A stretch of DNA of 45,966 bases. It comes from Caloramator mitchellensis (GTDB lineage Bacteria; Bacillota; Clostridia; Clostridiales; Caloramatoraceae). The translations under genes and the position numbers were made by a program. The stretch covers positions 1 through 45,966 of the forward strand of contig NZ_LKHP01000014.1 of the NCBI RefSeq assembly GCF_001440545.1, in the 5' to 3' direction. Under the pieces are notes generated by a model. That model did not search any database. It saw nothing but the letters and a program-made list of their open reading frames with translations, and was not told the DNA's origin. Positions 16,946-24,584 of this stretch are shown here, piece after piece (within the stretch, counting starts at the first letter, position 1; the number at the start of each line of letters is the position of its first letter).

Positions 16946-17220
16946 TTCTTAAAATCGAATATAATACACATATTTACTGCTCAATTATTAATAAAATTAT
17001 TGGCAAAATGTTTAGTAATAAAGTAAGCCTTGATGTGCTGCATTTATTAACACCATCTATGAAAATATTAAATTATTTTCGAGAGTGAAAAAATAACTAG
17101 CTATAAAATTTAATATTTTATTGACTAACTGTTTACTAAACCAAAATACTTCCTAATATTCCTGATTCCTTAATGTCATTTATATTTTTTGAAGTTTTAT
17201 TATATTAATTTAATTTTTAG
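16946..17220. other. Gene-free AT-rich spacer
   Basis: Apart from the two terminators at its ends, the 391-bp gap between the cupin and LysM genes holds nothing I can name. A 26-codon frame starts at the ATG at 17008 and reads MFSNKVSLDVLHLLTPSMKI before ending FRE. It has no ribosome site and I do not call it a gene, though it could be a decayed remnant. Confidence 0.5.
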
Positions 17221-17224
17221 TAAA

Positions 17225-17248
17225 TAAAAAAGGGGCAATTTACCCCTT
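17225..17248 (-). terminator. Terminator after the LysM protein gene
   Basis: On the minus strand AAGGGG and CCCCTT form the stem, followed by a run of six T. It lies directly after the LysM gene's stop codon. Confidence 0.8.
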
Positions 17249-17252
17249 ATAG

Positions 17253-18080
17253 TCAATCATTTCTTGTAAAAACTCCCCCTAAAATAGGTCTACCTGATGC
17301 TCCAGTTTTAGAATTACTCGGTATTATATATACTTGATTTCCTATTGATAAAAGAGGTGTAAGAATTATACTTCCAGTCCATAATCCCAGTGCTCTTTCT
17401 GATACTCTTGTAAGCCTAAAACCATAACCACCAATACCCGGAATACCCACAAATCCCTCATACTCATCAAAATTCCCAAATGTAGACGGCTCAGGTAAAG
17501 ATGCTCCTGTAATAACAAGCTGATGTTGACCATTTAAAAGTCTTTGAACCATAGCTGAGCCAAAAGCATTTCGATTAACTTGATCCATCGGTTTTAACAC
17601 TTGACAATAGGGGAATGTAAGTGCAACTGGAACACATAGCACATCACCAGGAAAAATAACACTAAAATCAGGAATGTGAGGATTATTTAAACTAATCAAA
17701 TCTATTAAAACTCCTCTTTCTTGTGCTATTTTAAAAACTGTATCTCCTTGTTTTACCGTGTATCTTTCATATCCTAGAGGACAACTCTCGGGCACACGGA
17801 TTTCTCCAGGTCCCGGCTTAACAGGAACACATAAAACATCCCCTGGAAATATTTTGTCTGGATCAGAAATATGAGGATTCTCAGCAATTAAAAAATCTAC
17901 ACTTACATTAAATTGCCTAGCTATCTTTTCCATCGTATCACCAGCAGCAACAGTATATCTTTGATAACCCACACGGCACCTTTCTGGGATTTGAGCACGC
18001 TTATTTTCTTTTGCATTATTGCTATTCTGATAATCCTTTTCTTTCTTCAAAATATCACCATAAATACTTTTTATACTCAT
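17253..18080 (-). CDS. Two-LysM protein with a unique C-terminal domain, probable spore or wall protein
   Basis: A 275-residue protein without a signal peptide. Two LysM repeats bind peptidoglycan-type glycans: residues 41-86 (RYTVAAGDTMEKIARQFNVS, ending FPGDVLCVP) and 106-151 (RYTVKQGDTVFKIAQERGV, ending FPGDVLCVP). Each is preceded by a Cys-Pro/Arg-x-Gly-Tyr lead-in (CRVGYQ, CPLGYE). Residues 160-275 form an unrecognised, glycine-rich domain with ITGASLPEPSTFGNFDEYEG. LysM proteins without a signal peptide are common in spore coats or cortices (SafA-like logic), so a spore role is plausible but not shown. It is transcribed alone. Confidence 0.85.
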   Translation of the reverse strand: MSIKSIYGDILKKEKDYQNSNNAKENKRAQIPERCRVGYQRYTVAAGDTMEKIARQFNVSVDFLIAENPHISDPDKIFPGDVLCVPVKPGPGEIRVPESCPLGYERYTVKQGDTVFKIAQERGVLIDLISLNNPHIPDFSVIFPGDVLCVPVALTFPYCQVLKPMDQVNRNAFGSAMVQRLLNGQHQLVITGASLPEPSTFGNFDEYEGFVGIPGIGGYGFRLTRVSERALGLWTGSIILTPLLSIGNQVYIIPSNSKTGASGRPILGGVFTRND

Positions 18081-18131
18081 TATATAATATGATAAAAGTT
18101 AATTTTATGTTTATATTTTTTTATTTTTCTA

Positions 18132-18160
18132 TTGACAATTTAAAAAAACAAATTTATAAT
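18132..18160 (+). promoter_or_regulatory. Consensus promoter of the T-box operon
   Basis: TTGACA (18132-18137) and TATAAT (18155-18160) are separated by 17 bp. Transcription should begin near 18167, at the start of the T-box leader. Confidence 0.85.
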
Positions 18161-18167
18161 TTAAATC

Positions 18168-18450
18168 AATCCAGAGTAAAATAGTATGTTTTAAACGCAA
18201 TGATCGGGAAAAGTAAGTTGTGCAAGTCATACAGAGAGGAATTCCTAGGCTGAGAGAATTCTATGATGCAGTATAACCGAAGTGCCCCCGAGAGCGTTAG
18301 GCCGAAATTCAGTAGGCTGAGACGGGTTCTCCCGTTATAGAGATATGGTGTGTTGGCACCTGAAGAATGAGATGGGCATTTTTTGCCTAATCAGAGTGGA
18401 ACCGTGGAAGTAAACTTCTGCCTCTGTAATAGAGGTAGAAGTTTTTTTTA
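18168..18450 (+). ncRNA. Cysteine T-box leader riboswitch
   Basis: This untranslated leader senses uncharged tRNA-Cys and lets transcription continue when cysteine is short. Stem I runs from AACGC (18194-18198) to GCGTT (18294-18298). Its 3' side contains GAAG-TGC-CCCC, which aligns with the usual specifier-loop pattern and gives TGC (Cys) at 18283-18285. The T-box element AGAGTGGAACCGTGG lies at 18393-18407. The UGGA in its bulge can pair with the tRNA 3' end, and its A matches U at the discriminator position of tRNA-Cys. The downstream genes make cysteine, consistent with that specificity. Confidence 0.93.
18413..18449 (+). terminator. Regulated terminator of the Cys T-box
   Basis: A 13-bp stem (18413-18425 with 18431-18443, one G-T pair) is followed by a run of T. 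Its 5' side lies just after the T-box element, so tRNA binding can prevent it from forming. Confidence 0.88.
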
Positions 18451-18488
18451 TTTCATCCGTATCTAAAAAATAAAAGGGAGGAATTTAA

Positions 18489-19118
18489 ATGAATGCATTA
18501 AAATATTTTGATTCTATAGCAAGCAATTGGAATCAAATGAGAAGCGAATATTTTGGTGAAGAAATAAAAAAAATTGCTATTGATACACTTGATATAGACA
18601 AAAAAATTTGTGCTGACCTTGGCTGTGGAACTGGATTTATGTCATTAGAAATTGCTAAAAAAGCCAACATCGTTTTCTCAATTGACATTTCAAAAAACAT
18701 GTTGAAAGAATTAAAAGGAACAGCCGAGAAGAAAGGATTAAAGAATATTTATCCTATAAAAGGCAAAATGGACGATATCCCTCTTTTTGATAACTCAGTT
18801 GATGCTGCTTTTACAAATATGGCATTGCATCATATTGTTGACCCACAGTTGGCTATACTAGAAATGTATAGGATTTTGAAGCCAAATGGTGTTATTACAA
18901 TTACTGATGTAGAAGAACATAATGGGTATTGGGCAAAAGAAGAGATGTTTGATGAATGGTTAGGTTTTTCTCATAGGCAAATTTATGATTGGCTTAAAAA
19001 TTCAGGATTTGTAGATATTGAAGTGAAGAGCACAAATCTTTACTGCAAAGGTTATTCAAGTAAGGGTGAATTTACTCAAACAAAAATATTTATAGCAAGA
19101 GCAAGAAAGGAGAGATAA
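18489..19118 (+). CDS. Class I SAM-dependent methyltransferase (UbiG-like) of the cysteine operon
   Basis: A 209-residue methyltransferase. Motif I is ADLGCGTGFMSLEIAKKA (about residues 42-59), then SIDISKNMLKELKG and the motif DAAFTNMALHHIVDPQLAIL. It starts at an ATG after GGGAGG. It is the first gene of the operon with mccB, luxS and mccA, where in Clostridium a similar gene is called ubiG. In context it probably generates S-adenosylhomocysteine, supplying homocysteine for cysteine formation. The methyl acceptor is unknown; a role in quinone synthesis is unlikely in this setting. Confidence 0.9.
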   Translation: MNALKYFDSIASNWNQMRSEYFGEEIKKIAIDTLDIDKKICADLGCGTGFMSLEIAKKANIVFSIDISKNMLKELKGTAEKKGLKNIYPIKGKMDDIPLFDNSVDAAFTNMALHHIVDPQLAILEMYRILKPNGVITITDVEEHNGYWAKEEMFDEWLGFSHRQIYDWLKNSGFVDIEVKSTNLYCKGYSSKGEFTQTKIFIARARKER

Positions 19119-19119
19119 T

Positions 19120-20265
19120 ATGAAAATTGAATCATTATTGATACATGGTGGCGTTGACGGTGATGAACTTACTGGCGCTGTTAATGTGCCAGTTTACCTC
19201 ACTTCAACTTACAAACAAGAATTACCTGGGGCTCATAAAGGGTATGAATACTCAAGAACAGGTAATCCTACCAGGTTTGCACTTGAAAAATTAATCTCTG
19301 ACCTTGAAGGTGGCATAATGGGATTTGCTTTTTCATCTGGAATGGCTGCTATAACATCTGTGTTCATGCTATTGAATTCTGATGAAGAAGTGATCATTTC
19401 AAACAATGTTTACGGGGGAACTTACAGAGTATTAAACAAAATTTTTAAAAATCTTGGAATAAATTATAAATTGGTAAACACATCAGATTTAAATGACGTA
19501 AGAAACAGTATAACAGATAAAACAAAGATGATTTTTATCGAAACTCCTACTAATCCTTTGCTTTCCATTTCAGATATTGCTGAAATATCAAAAATTGCAA
19601 AGGAGCATAGCCTTTTGACAGTTGTTGACAATACATTTATGACTCCATACTTTCAAAGACCAATCTCATTAGGCGCTGACATAGTAGTCCATAGTGCAAC
19701 AAAATATTTGGGTGGCCATAGTGATTTGGTTGCAGGATTGGTTGTAGTAAATAGTGACTATTTAGCAGAGAAAATACATTTTATACAAAACTCAACAGGC
19801 GGTGTTCTTGACCCATTTAGTTCATATCTATTAATAAGAGGTATAAAAACTTTAGCTGTTAGAATGGACAGACATGAACAAAATGCCAAGACAATAGTTG
19901 ATGAAATAAAAAATATGACTGGCATTGATAAAGTGTATTATCCGACACTATTAGATGAAAAATCAATATCTATTCATAATAAACAATCATCAGGTAATGG
20001 TGCAATTATTAGTTTTTCAATTAATGAAAAATATGATTTAAAAAGGTTTTTACAAAACCTAAAAGTTATAACGCTTGGTGAAAGCCTTGGTGGTGTTGAA
20101 TCTCTTATATGCCATCCTGCTACTATGACTCATGCATCAATTCCAAAAGAAATTAGAGATAGCCTTGGCATAACTGAAAATTTAGTTAGACTATCAGTTG
20201 GAATTGAAAACGTAGATGATTTATTAAATGATATAAAAAATGCTTTGAAGGAGGCTTTAATATGA
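19120..20265 (+). CDS. mccB: Cystathionine gamma-lyase (PLP enzyme of reverse transsulfuration)
   Basis: MccB splits cystathionine to cysteine, 2-oxobutyrate and ammonia in the cytoplasm. It is a Cys/Met-metabolism PLP enzyme of 381 residues. The cofactor lysine is K195 in HSATKYLGGHSDL, with YEYSRTGNPTR (phosphate-binding arginine region), FSSGMAAITSV and ETPTNPLLSI also present. It cannot be separated by sequence from cystathionine gamma-synthase; the T-box and the neighbouring mccA make the lyase the better call. Its stop overlaps the luxS start by ATGA, so the two are translationally coupled. Confidence 0.92.
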   Translation: MKIESLLIHGGVDGDELTGAVNVPVYLTSTYKQELPGAHKGYEYSRTGNPTRFALEKLISDLEGGIMGFAFSSGMAAITSVFMLLNSDEEVIISNNVYGGTYRVLNKIFKNLGINYKLVNTSDLNDVRNSITDKTKMIFIETPTNPLLSISDIAEISKIAKEHSLLTVVDNTFMTPYFQRPISLGADIVVHSATKYLGGHSDLVAGLVVVNSDYLAEKIHFIQNSTGGVLDPFSSYLLIRGIKTLAVRMDRHEQNAKTIVDEIKNMTGIDKVYYPTLLDEKSISIHNKQSSGNGAIISFSINEKYDLKRFLQNLKVITLGESLGGVESLICHPATMTHASIPKEIRDSLGITENLVRLSVGIENVDDLLNDIKNALKEALI

Positions 20266-20696
20266 TTAAAGTAGAAAGTTTTGAACTTGACCATACAAAA
20301 GTAGTTGCTCCATATGTAAGAAAGTGTGGATTATTACAAGGAGAAAAGGGGGATTTGATTTCAAAGTTTGATTTAAGATTCATGCAGCCAAATAAAGAGG
20401 ATATGCCAACATCAGCTATCCATACTATAGAACACCTTCTTGCCGGCTACATGAGGGAAGAGATGGATGGAATTATAGATATTTCACCTATGGGCTGCAG
20501 GACAGGCTTTTATATGATTGCCTGGGGAGATGTCTCAATTGATACAGTTAAGAAAGCACTAATTAATTCATTAAAAAAAATATTAGAAACAAAAGAAATT
20601 CCAGCGACAAATGAAATTCAATGTGGAAATTATAGAGACCATTCTCTTTTTTCTGCTAAAGAATATTCTAAATATGTGTTAGAAAGGCTGGTATAA
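20262..20696 (+). CDS. luxS: S-ribosylhomocysteine lyase
   Basis: LuxS cleaves S-ribosylhomocysteine into homocysteine and the AI-2 precursor DPD. All metal-site residues are present: H54 and H58 in IHTIEHLLAGYM and C121 in NEIQCGNYRDHS, with the catalytic C79 in SPMGCRTGFY. The 144-residue length is slightly shorter than many LuxS proteins, but the fold-determining parts are complete. It lies between mccB and mccA, so it mainly recycles homocysteine into cysteine synthesis. The nucleosidase that makes its substrate (MtnN/Pfs) is not in this window. It overlaps mccB by 4 bp and is directly followed by mccA. Confidence 0.95.
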   Translation: MIKVESFELDHTKVVAPYVRKCGLLQGEKGDLISKFDLRFMQPNKEDMPTSAIHTIEHLLAGYMREEMDGIIDISPMGCRTGFYMIAWGDVSIDTVKKALINSLKKILETKEIPATNEIQCGNYRDHSLFSAKEYSKYVLERLV

Positions 20697-21605
20697 ATGA
20701 ATTATTTAAATGATATCAAAGAGCTAATTGGCAATACACCTATTTTAAAATTGAATAACATAGGTAATAGAAAAGGTATAAATATATTTGCTAAACTAGA
20801 GTTTATGAACCCTGGCGGTAGCGTTAAAGATAGAATTGGAGAATATATGATTAAAGAAGCAGAAAATGAAGGTAAATTGAAAAAAGGTTCAACAATCATT
20901 GAGGCAACAGCAGGTAATACAGGCATTGGAATTGCAATGGCAGCATTAAATAGAGGATATAGATTAATATTTGTAGTTCCTGAAAAATTCTCAATTGAAA
21001 AGATAGCCGTAATGAAGGCCCTAGGTGCCGAAATTGTTTTAACTCCATTAGAAGACGGAATGAAAGGAGCAATGTCAAAGGCATCTGAACTTTTAAATTC
21101 AATTGATGGAGCCATAACCCTTAATCAGTTTGAAAACTTAGCAAATCCAAAAGCACACTATGAAACAACAGGCAGAGAAATTTATGATGCTCTTAATGGT
21201 CAAATAGACTATTTTGTTGCAGGTGCTGGAAGTGGTGGAACATTTAGTGGTGTTGCTAAGTATCTAAAAGAAATGAATCCAAATATTAAAACTTTTATCG
21301 CTGACCCAATAGGTTCAACAATGGGCGGAGGTGAAGAGGGTTGCTATAAAATAGAAGGCATCGGTAATAATTTTATACCTGCAACTTTGGATCTCAATTT
21401 AGTTGATGGATTTATTAAAATCTCCGACGATGAAGCATTTGAAATGTCTAAAATGCTTGCTAAAAATGAAGGGCTGCTAGTAGGTTCATCCTCGGGAGCT
21501 GCTTTATCTGCAACTTTAAAACTTGCTGAAAAAATTGAAGCTGGAAATATTGTAACTATTTTTCCTGATAGAGGCGATAGATATCTAAGTAAAGGCCTTT
21601 ATTGA
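20697..21605 (+). CDS. mccA: Cystathionine beta-synthase/cysteine synthase family PLP enzyme
   Basis: In the mccAB arrangement this enzyme joins homocysteine with O-acetylserine (or serine) to make cystathionine. PLP lysine K44 is in NPGGSVKDRIGEYM; the phosphate loop is ATAGNTGIGIAMA; the later GAGSGGTFSGVAKYL and GSSSGAALSATL loops fit the fold. 302 residues is the length of the O-acetylserine-dependent type without CBS or heme domains. Sequence alone would also allow cysteine synthase (CysK); the T-box, mccB and luxS make MccA more likely. It is the last gene and starts immediately after the luxS stop. Confidence 0.9.
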   Translation: MNYLNDIKELIGNTPILKLNNIGNRKGINIFAKLEFMNPGGSVKDRIGEYMIKEAENEGKLKKGSTIIEATAGNTGIGIAMAALNRGYRLIFVVPEKFSIEKIAVMKALGAEIVLTPLEDGMKGAMSKASELLNSIDGAITLNQFENLANPKAHYETTGREIYDALNGQIDYFVAGAGSGGTFSGVAKYLKEMNPNIKTFIADPIGSTMGGGEEGCYKIEGIGNNFIPATLDLNLVDGFIKISDDEAFEMSKMLAKNEGLLVGSSSGAALSATLKLAEKIEAGNIVTIFPDRGDRYLSKGLY

Positions 21606-21606
21606 T

Positions 21607-21655
21607 AAAAATAGCCTCTCAAACGCTATAAATAGCTTTTGAGAGGCTATTTTTC
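21607..21655. terminator. Bidirectional terminator after mccA
   Basis: A long stem (AAAATAGCCTCTCAAA with TTTGAGAGGCTATTTT) closes a loop containing a smaller GCTAT-type pairing. It is T-rich on both sides and serves mccA and the convergent YbjQ-family gene. I see no S-box riboswitch here on the opposite strand. Confidence 0.85.
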
Positions 21656-21965
21656 ACTTAAATTTTACTGCTGTTCCATATACTATAACTTCAGCTGCCC
21701 CTTGCATAATATTGCTTGTTGCATATCTTATATTTATTACTGCATCTGCACCAAGCTTTTCAGCTTCCTCCACCATTCTTTTTGTTGCAATAGCTCTTGC
21801 CTCATTCATCATTTCGGTATAAGCTGTTATTTCTCCTCCAACTAATGTTTTAAGTCCGCTTAAAATGTCTTTTCCTATGTTCTTTGAATGAACAACTGAA
21901 CCTTTGACTATGCTCAAAGTCTCCAATTCTCTCCCAGAAATAAAATCAGTATTTACTAATATCAT
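21654..21965 (-). CDS. YbjQ/UPF0145 family protein
   Basis: A 103-residue cytoplasmic protein of the YbjQ family, recognised by MILVNTDFISGRELETLSIVKGSVVHSKNIGKD, then AYTEMMNEARAIATKRMVEEAEKLGADAVINIRYATS and the C-terminal strand VIVYGTAVKF. Structures in this family form pentamers and the domain is often called heavy-metal-binding, without firm proof. It overlaps the small membrane-protein gene upstream by 20 bp, so the two are translationally linked. Function is unknown. Confidence 0.88.
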   Translation of the reverse strand: MILVNTDFISGRELETLSIVKGSVVHSKNIGKDILSGLKTLVGGEITAYTEMMNEARAIATKRMVEEAEKLGADAVINIRYATSNIMQGAAEVIVYGTAVKFK

Positions 21966-22176
21966 CCTCTTTGCCCTCCTTTATTTCTTTAATTCTTTCT
22001 AAAGCAACATAAATCAATGCACCGATAATTGAAAACGCAATTAAGCCTATAATAATGCCTAAAAATTTTGGAGCTCCTGTAGAAAAAACAGCTGTCAAAA
22101 TGCCCATAAAATAGGCTCCGATTATAATCGTTCCTAAAATAGCAATCAAAATAACAGCAAAAATACCCTTTTTCAT
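21946..22176 (-). CDS. Small two-helix membrane protein coupled to YbjQ
   Basis: A 76-residue protein with two hydrophobic helices (residues about 4-27 and 37-60) and a short charged tail ERIKEIKEGKEDD. I do not recognise a named family. It overlaps the YbjQ-family gene, which suggests a functional pair. It starts 11 bases after the end of the restored kinase reading frame. A membrane anchor or partner for the YbjQ protein is plausible but unproven. Confidence 0.72.
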   Translation of the reverse strand: MKKGIFAVILIAILGTIIIGAYFMGILTAVFSTGAPKFLGIIIGLIAFSIIGALIYVALERIKEIKEGKEDDISKY

Positions 22177-22186
22177 AACTCACCAC

Positions 22187-23145
22187 CTAAAACTTATTTA
22201 TTACTCTTTTTATTAATTCCATTCCCTGTTTGTAATATTCAGGAGCAGCATTAAATGTCCAACTGCAAATTCCAAATCCCATTCTCAGCAAATAGTAATC
22301 TAGTCTTTCAAAAAAAACTGTATCAATACTACTATATTTATTATACCCCATTTATTATACCCCTTAAAAAATGATTTTTCGAGTTCTAAATTCTCCAAAA
22401 AATATCTAAAATACAACCGCGCAATATCCATTTCTTTATTTCCCGGGAAACTTTGTTCAAAATCGACAATGCCATTAACATTACATTGGTCTTTTTGACA
22501 TAAAACAAGAATATTTCTTCCATCAAAGTCATTATGGCATAATCTTGACTCATTTATAGCTTTTATTAAACTATAGTTTTTTCTTATCTTATCAGCCACA
22601 TCAAGTAAAAATCTTTTGTCATCAAATTCCTGCAAAATCAATTCACAAATCTGCATTTCGACGCTTCTTATAAAATATTCATAATAGCTTTTAATATTGT
22701 TAATGCTATTTCCTGATGCATCCCAATTTCCATAAAAATCAAATTTTTTCACAGCATGAATTTTGCCAAGTTCTTCACCAACTTGAATAAACAATGTGTT
22801 TAATTCATTTTGTGACAGCCTTTCTAAAATGCTGTCAAGTGATACCCCATCGATATAATCATAAATCATCCACTCATTTCCATCATTTAATATGCCATGT
22901 ATAAAAAACTTTGGTGATTTGACGTTTGTATATTTTAAAAGATTTAGAGATGCAATCTCTCTGTTTATTCTGTTTTTCACACAAAATATCTTAAAAACAA
23001 TTGGATTTAATTTTTCAAAATATACTATGTAAACACAATGTCTATTTAATTCATGATGTCCAATAGGAATGATTTTCACAACCTTAATTTTTAAAATGGA
23101 TTCGATTATATCAATAATATTTTCTTTACTATACAATTTAATCAT
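22187..23145 (-). pseudogene. Aminoglycoside phosphotransferase-like kinase, frameshifted by a 14-bp tandem duplication
   Basis: The gene encodes an APH/choline-kinase-fold protein: WMIYDYIDGVSLDSILERL, then the catalytic loop SRLCHNDFDGRNILV and the metal-binding GIVDFEQSFPGNKEMDIARL. The reading frame as it stands runs 22300-23145 (281 residues), but from residue 266 it is out of frame. Two adjacent copies of ATTTATTATACCCC (22336-22363 on the plus strand) cause this. Removing one copy restores a 314-residue frame ending at 22187, whose tail ERLDYYLLRMGFGICSWTF continues naturally. The catalytic core is before the lesion, so partial activity is possible. The ATG at 23145 lies too close to GGAGG; a TTG at 23136 is an alternative start. 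The substrate is unknown. Confidence 0.85.
22336..22363. repeat. Perfect 14-bp tandem duplication inside the kinase gene
   Basis: ATTTATTATACCCC occurs twice head to tail, at 22336-22349 and 22350-22363, with no mismatch. Fourteen bases shift the reading frame. Deleting one copy gives an uninterrupted kinase frame, so this looks like a recent slippage or recombination event. Confidence 0.95.
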
Positions 23146-23195
23146 TCCTCCACAAATTAGTTATATTATACAAATTTTATCATATTGAAATAAAT

Positions 23196-23221
23196 AAAAC
23201 CACTGCTTTCGCAGTGGTTTT
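23196..23221 (-). terminator. Terminator after the reverse rubrerythrin gene
   Basis: A perfect 11-bp stem (23196-23206 with 23211-23221, 4-base loop) is followed on the minus strand by a T-rich run. It separates rubrerythrin from the kinase gene. Confidence 0.88.
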
Positions 23222-23254
23222 ATGTGGGTGCCTATATATTAAATTGAGGGGTTA

Positions 23255-23800
23255 TCAGTTAAAAAATCTCTTTAATAGTCCTCTGAAAGCTGAACCATGT
23301 CTTGCTTCATCTTTGCACATTTCATGAACTGTGTCATGTATAGCATCAAGTCCAAGCTCCTTTGCTCTCTTTGCAAGCTTAAGTTTGCCATCACATGCTC
23401 CATATTCAGCTTCAACTCTTAGCTCAAGGTTTTTCTTTGTGCTATCTGTTACAACTTCACCTAAAAGTTCAGCAAATTTAGCAGCATGTTCTGCTTCTTC
23501 GAAGGCAATTCTTTTATAAGCTTCTGCAACTTCTGGATATCCTTCTCTATCAGCCTGACGGCTCATCGCAAGATACATGCCAACTTCTGTGCATTCCCCC
23601 ATAAAATTCATCTTTAAACCCTCTACAATTTCTGGGTCTACTCCCTTAGCAACACCTATTCTATGCTCATCAGCCCAAACTAGTTCTCCTTCTTCCTTAA
23701 CGATGAACTTTTCCTTTGGTGCATTACATTGTGGGCACTTATCTGGTGCCTCGCTTCCTTCATGAACGTAACCGCAAATTGCACATACAAACTTCTTCAT
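23255..23800 (-). CDS. Reverse rubrerythrin (NADH peroxidase component)
   Basis: Reverse rubrerythrins reduce hydrogen peroxide and oxygen in anaerobes, taking electrons from NADH through a reductase. The rubredoxin domain is at the N-terminus, opposite to classical rubrerythrin: C6, C9 (CAICG) and C22, C25 (CPQC) bind iron. The diiron four-helix domain follows, with [38 protein letters not shown] and [11 protein letters not shown] giving the Glu and His ligands. It is 181 residues, usual for the type. A minus-strand TTGTCA-N17-TAATAT lies upstream. It is a single gene; oxidative induction (PerR in relatives) is likely, but I see no convincing PerR box. Confidence 0.94.
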   Translation of the reverse strand: MKKFVCAICGYVHEGSEAPDKCPQCNAPKEKFIVKEEGELVWADEHRIGVAKGVDPEIVEGLKMNFMGECTEVGMYLAMSRQADREGYPEVAEAYKRIAFEEAEHAAKFAELLGEVVTDSTKKNLELRVEAEYGACDGKLKLAKRAKELGLDAIHDTVHEMCKDEARHGSAFRGLLKRFFN

Positions 23801-23908
23801 AGTCCCATCCTCCCTATCACAAAATTTAGATAAAATTTCATTTATTGCTTACATTTTATATATTATCATAATTTTTTATATTTGACAATAGTTTTTTGTA
23901 GAAAATTA

Positions 23909-24484
23909 TTATTCTTCAATGTTGTCCTGTATTTTCTTTACCGAATTTTTTATAACTTTTCCAATGTAGCTTACATGGAATCCTAACTCATCTGCTATTT
24001 CCTGCATTGTTTTTCCTTCTAGAAAATATTTTTTAATTATCTCTTCCTGTCTATTGGTAAGATGTCTAAATGCCTTATATATTCTGTTTAAATCTTGTTC
24101 TTTTGTTATTTCCTCAAGAACTTTATGTTCAAATTCTTCATCTTTAATGTAATCACCAAGTGTTTTGTCGGAATCATACATCTCTTGATTCAAAGAAAGA
24201 TATCCAAAATGTTTTTTTACTTCTCTGTAAAAATTTCTTATTTCATTTTTTATATAGGTATAAGCTATAGTTGAAAATTCATTTCCTTTTGCAATATCAT
24301 AATCTAAATAGGCTTTGTATAGCCCTATACTACCAACCTGGAATATATCGCTATATTCCAGGTTATCCTTCCATTTTCTGCATATATCGTGAATCATGTA
24401 TTTAAATTTTTCGTATATTTCTTCAAATGTAATAACTATATATTCACCCTCAATTTTAATGAGCTTTTCCTTCACCCTAATCAT
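23909..24484 (-). CDS. Sigma-70 family RNA polymerase sigma factor, small
   Basis: A sigma factor of 191 residues when started at the ATG at 24484, which has AAGGAG six bases before it; longer in-frame starts lack a ribosome site. Region 2 is visible in FQVGSIGLYKAYLDYDIAKG, then FSTIAYTYIKNEIRNFYREV. Region 4 is a clear helix-turn-helix: LTNRQEEIIKKYFLEGKTMQ and EIADELGFHVSYIGKVIKN. It lacks region 1.1 and is neither a standard ECF nor a recognisable sporulation factor. No anti-sigma gene is adjacent. Regulon unknown. Confidence 0.85.
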   Translation of the reverse strand: MIRVKEKLIKIEGEYIVITFEEIYEKFKYMIHDICRKWKDNLEYSDIFQVGSIGLYKAYLDYDIAKGNEFSTIAYTYIKNEIRNFYREVKKHFGYLSLNQEMYDSDKTLGDYIKDEEFEHKVLEEITKEQDLNRIYKAFRHLTNRQEEIIKKYFLEGKTMQEIADELGFHVSYIGKVIKNSVKKIQDNIEE

Positions 24485-24544
24485 AATGAACTCCTTAAAA
24501 ATATCTTTAATCACCATTTTACCATCTTTTTTGTTTTAGTAAAT

Positions 24545-24573
24545 AAAAAAAAACGGATGACATCTGCCATCCG
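24545..24573 (-). terminator. Terminator after hcp
   Basis: CGGATG (24554-24559) pairs with CATCCG (24568-24573), with further pairing in the loop. A run of about nine T follows on the minus strand. Confidence 0.87.
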
Positions 24574-24584
24574 CTTCTTTTGTA

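Noticed and set aside
17008-17088. 26-codon frame MFSNKVSLDVLHLL...
   Set aside because: It looks protein-like, but there is no Shine-Dalgarno, no conserved motif I recognise and no partner gene. It may be a decayed remnant, so it is only mentioned in the gap entry.
23801-23880. PerR box upstream of reverse rubrerythrin
   Set aside because: TTATGATAATATATA shares only half of the TTATAATNATTATAA consensus, so it is not convincing in AT-rich DNA.
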